DNA from: a bacterium
Lineage (GTDB): Bacteria > Desulfobacterota > DSWW01
Length of the DNA stretch: 6,966 bases
Direction of reading: 5' to 3'
Assembly (NCBI GenBank): GCA_030609865.1
Contig: JAUWSZ010000122.1
Span: forward strand, 1 to 6,966
In this document: one piece after another, positions 5,890-6,966 of the stretch
Numbering within the stretch: the stretch's first letter is position 1
Layout: each line of letters starts with the position of its first letter
The notes under the pieces: model-generated
Told to the model about the DNA's origin: nothing
Databases searched by the model: none
The model's input: the letters and a program-made list of their open reading frames with translations, nothing else
Translations under genes and position numbers: made by a program

Positions 5890-5930
5890 AATAATGCCGG
5901 GGCTGGCCATCGGTCTGCCCCGGCATTATT
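5890..5930 (-). terminator. Intrinsic terminator of the cysteine-rich protein gene, possibly bidirectional
   Basis: AATAATGCCGGGGC (5890-5903) and GCCCCGGCATTATT (5917-5930) form a perfect 14-bp stem with a 13-base loop. Read on the minus strand, the stem ends in ATTATTTTTG, giving the U-rich tail of a Rho-independent terminator 33 bases after the stop codon at 5964. In the + direction the A/T base of the stem also supplies a short T-rich 3' side, so it may stop transcription from the membrane-protein genes as well. Confidence 0.85.
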
Positions 5931-5963
5931 CGTGCGAGATGAAGAACAAGAATCCCCTTTGCC

Positions 5964-6164
5964 TCAGTTTCCCTTGAGCATCTTCTCACATTCAGGGCAG
6001 ATCGGCTCGTCCTCCGGGTACTCCATACAGTCCACGCAAAGCACCTTTCCACACGCTTCGCATGCCATCACGTGATTCGGACAGAAAAGCTCGTGGCAAA
6101 AGGGGCAATCAACCGCATCGTCGAGCAACATCTCGGTTTCACATATCTTGCATTTAATACTCAT
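5964..6164 (-). CDS. Small cysteine-rich (putative multi-zinc) protein
   Basis: The 66-residue product has 11 cysteines. Five CxxC pairs are seen: C5/C8, C20/C23, C35/C38, C43/C46 and C56/C59, plus C28 with H24 and H31 nearby (CPFCHELFCPNH). The arrangement suits two or three zinc sites, starting with a zinc-ribbon-like C5-C8...C20-C23 and followed by a possible cross-braced RING/treble-clef-like half. There are no membrane segments, and the rest is acidic. The start is ATG 6164 with only a weak GGGG about 9 bases upstream. It is monocistronic, with its own terminator at 5890-5930, and is divergent from the response regulator. A zinc-mediated protein- or nucleic-acid-binding role is likely, but no specific partner can be named. 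Confidence 0.85.
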   Translation of the reverse strand: MSIKCKICETEMLLDDAVDCPFCHELFCPNHVMACEACGKVLCVDCMEYPEDEPICPECEKMLKGN

Positions 6165-6464
6165 GCTCCGAACCCCGAAAGCCGGCCCGTCCCCGAGCCT
6201 GGCTCCTCGTATCTGTTTTGTCGCCTGGGCCCTCCCAGAAAAACCCTGTCTCTTTTCCCGCTACCTGTCTCTATTTATCACGTTTTTCGGCAAAAAGGAA
6301 GATCATGGGGAAACAAAAAAAATTTAAGAGTGTCGGCCCATTGCAGGAAAAAAATGAACAAGAATCTTTCCTTCGGGTTCTCTCTTGGAACAGACGATCG
6401 AGTTGCGCTACAATAGGAGGCATTCGGGGAGAAAAGCCACTCACCCGCTTGAGAAGGGAGCAGC
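6165..6464. other. 300-base divergent intergenic region
   Basis: This gap separates the cysteine-rich protein gene (minus) from the response regulator (plus). It contains a direct repeat, CCTGTCTCT at 6245-6253 and 6264-6272, 19 bases apart start to start, and a small stem CTGGG-CCCT-CCCAG at 6226-6239. An AT-rich A-tract segment lies at about 6290-6355, and a promoter candidate at 6385-6414. AGGAGG at 6415-6420 looks like a ribosome-binding site but no normal start codon sits at the right distance. Open frames here lack supporting signals. Confidence 0.5.
6385..6414 (+). promoter_or_regulatory. Sigma70-like promoter for the response regulator
   Basis: TTGGAA (6385-6390) and TACAAT (6409-6414) are separated by 18 bases; they match 4 and 5 of 6 consensus positions. 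A transcript would start near 6421 and carry a leader of about 45 bases to the GTG at 6465. No sigma54 -24/-12 pair is apparent. Confidence 0.5.
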
Positions 6465-6966
6465 GTGGACCTCCTGATACACATCATCGACGACGACGAA
6501 CTCGTCTCCAGCACCCTCGAGCGCCTGATCACCAGGAAGGGCCACCGGGCGCTCGTGTCCCATACCGCAGAAGAGGCCCTCCATAGGATGACAGAGGTCG
6601 TTCCTGACCTCATCCTCCTCGACCTGAGCCTTCCGGACATCGACGGCATCGAGGTCATGAAGCGCTTCCAGACCATGAACCTCCCGACCCCGATCATCAT
6701 GGTCTCCGGATACGGCACGGTGGAGACCGCTGTAGAGGCCCTGAAACTCGGGGCGTGGGACTTTCTGACCAAGCCCCTGAACCTCACGAATGTGGACACC
6801 ACGATCGAGAACATCCTGACCCAAGTCCGCCTCCAGAAAGAGGTTCGGCAGATCCGGAGCGACCAGGAGAGCCACTTCTTCTCCCAACACATCACCGGCC
6901 AGAGCCCTGCCACCCGGGAATGCTACGCCCTGGCCCGGAGCGCTGCGGAGAACGAACGCCTGAATG
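6465..6966 (+). CDS. NtrC-family response regulator, 3'-truncated by window edge
   Basis: This is a two-component regulator: phosphorylation by a histidine kinase is expected to control a sigma54-activating AAA+ domain. The visible 167 residues hold a complete receiver domain: acidic pocket D9-D11, phospho-acceptor D53 in LILLDLSLPDIDG, S81 in IIMVSGYG, and K103-P104 in FLTKPL. A charged linker helix (about 125-142) follows. Then comes ITGQSPATRECYALARSAAENERLN, which resembles the entry to a sigma54-interaction domain (GxSPAM...). The Walker A motif lies beyond the edge, so the NtrC assignment rests on this segment. The start is GTG 6465 with AAGGGAG at 6454-6460; an in-frame TGA at 6450-6452 excludes a longer N-terminus. 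The cognate kinase is not in the window. Confidence 0.92.
   Translation, partial: MDLLIHIIDDDELVSSTLERLITRKGHRALVSHTAEEALHRMTEVVPDLILLDLSLPDIDGIEVMKRFQTMNLPTPIIMVSGYGTVETAVEALKLGAWDFLTKPLNLTNVDTTIENILTQVRLQKEVRQIRSDQESHFFSQHITGQSPATRECYALARSAAENERLN

Noticed and set aside
6218..6586. 122-residue + strand frame running into the response regulator
   Set aside because: It overlaps the receiver domain in another frame, has a basic low-quality sequence, and no ribosome-binding site matches its start.
6278..6913. Minus-strand frames of 211 and 149 residues opposite the response regulator
   Set aside because: They are shadows of a GC-rich gene whose receiver-domain residues are all present on the + strand.

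Overview
The window looks like chromosomal DNA of a GC-rich Gram-negative bacterium, most likely from the former Deltaproteobacteria (Desulfobacterota and relatives). The reasons are the RNA polymerase alpha N-terminus (NWRDLI.PK, a start I associate with that group), the frequent GTG/TTG initiation, the NtrC-type response regulator and the repeat-rich intergenic DNA. No database search was possible, so the taxon is an inference.

Positions 1-2840 are the distal part of the ribosomal 'alpha operon' in the classic order rpsM (5' end outside the window), rpsK, rpsD, rpoA, rplQ, all on the + strand. These genes are intact and ordinary. Two ribosomal genes start with non-ATG codons, S4 keeps its four zinc-ligand cysteines, and a small perfect hairpin lies between rpsD and rpoA.

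Positions 2841-4760 are accessory. A sigma70-like promoter precedes a short membrane protein made of two transmembrane helices and a HAMP domain, with no output domain. It converges on a two-gene minus-strand operon: a glyoxalase II-like metallo-beta-lactamase-fold hydrolase, followed by an unrecognised charged protein. The gap between the convergent genes is repetitive DNA that also encodes the C-terminal ends of both proteins.

Positions 4760-5583 begin with an AT-rich divergent control region holding a 9-bp inverted repeat and an extended -10 promoter. It feeds two small two-helix membrane proteins that are tandem paralogues of each other.

Positions 5580-5851 hold two miniature inverted-repeat elements with the same terminal sequence, one containing a nested GC-rich palindrome. 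The first supplies the stop codon of the second membrane-protein gene. A strong terminator (5890-5930) then serves a minus-strand gene for a small protein with 11 cysteines. A 300-base divergent region with a plausible promoter leads to an NtrC-family response regulator cut by the window end.

I see no phage, CRISPR, toxin or defence locus. The parts most worth a second look are the repeats invading gene 3' ends, the tandem paralogue pair, the HAMP-only protein and the uncharacterised protein next to the hydrolase.
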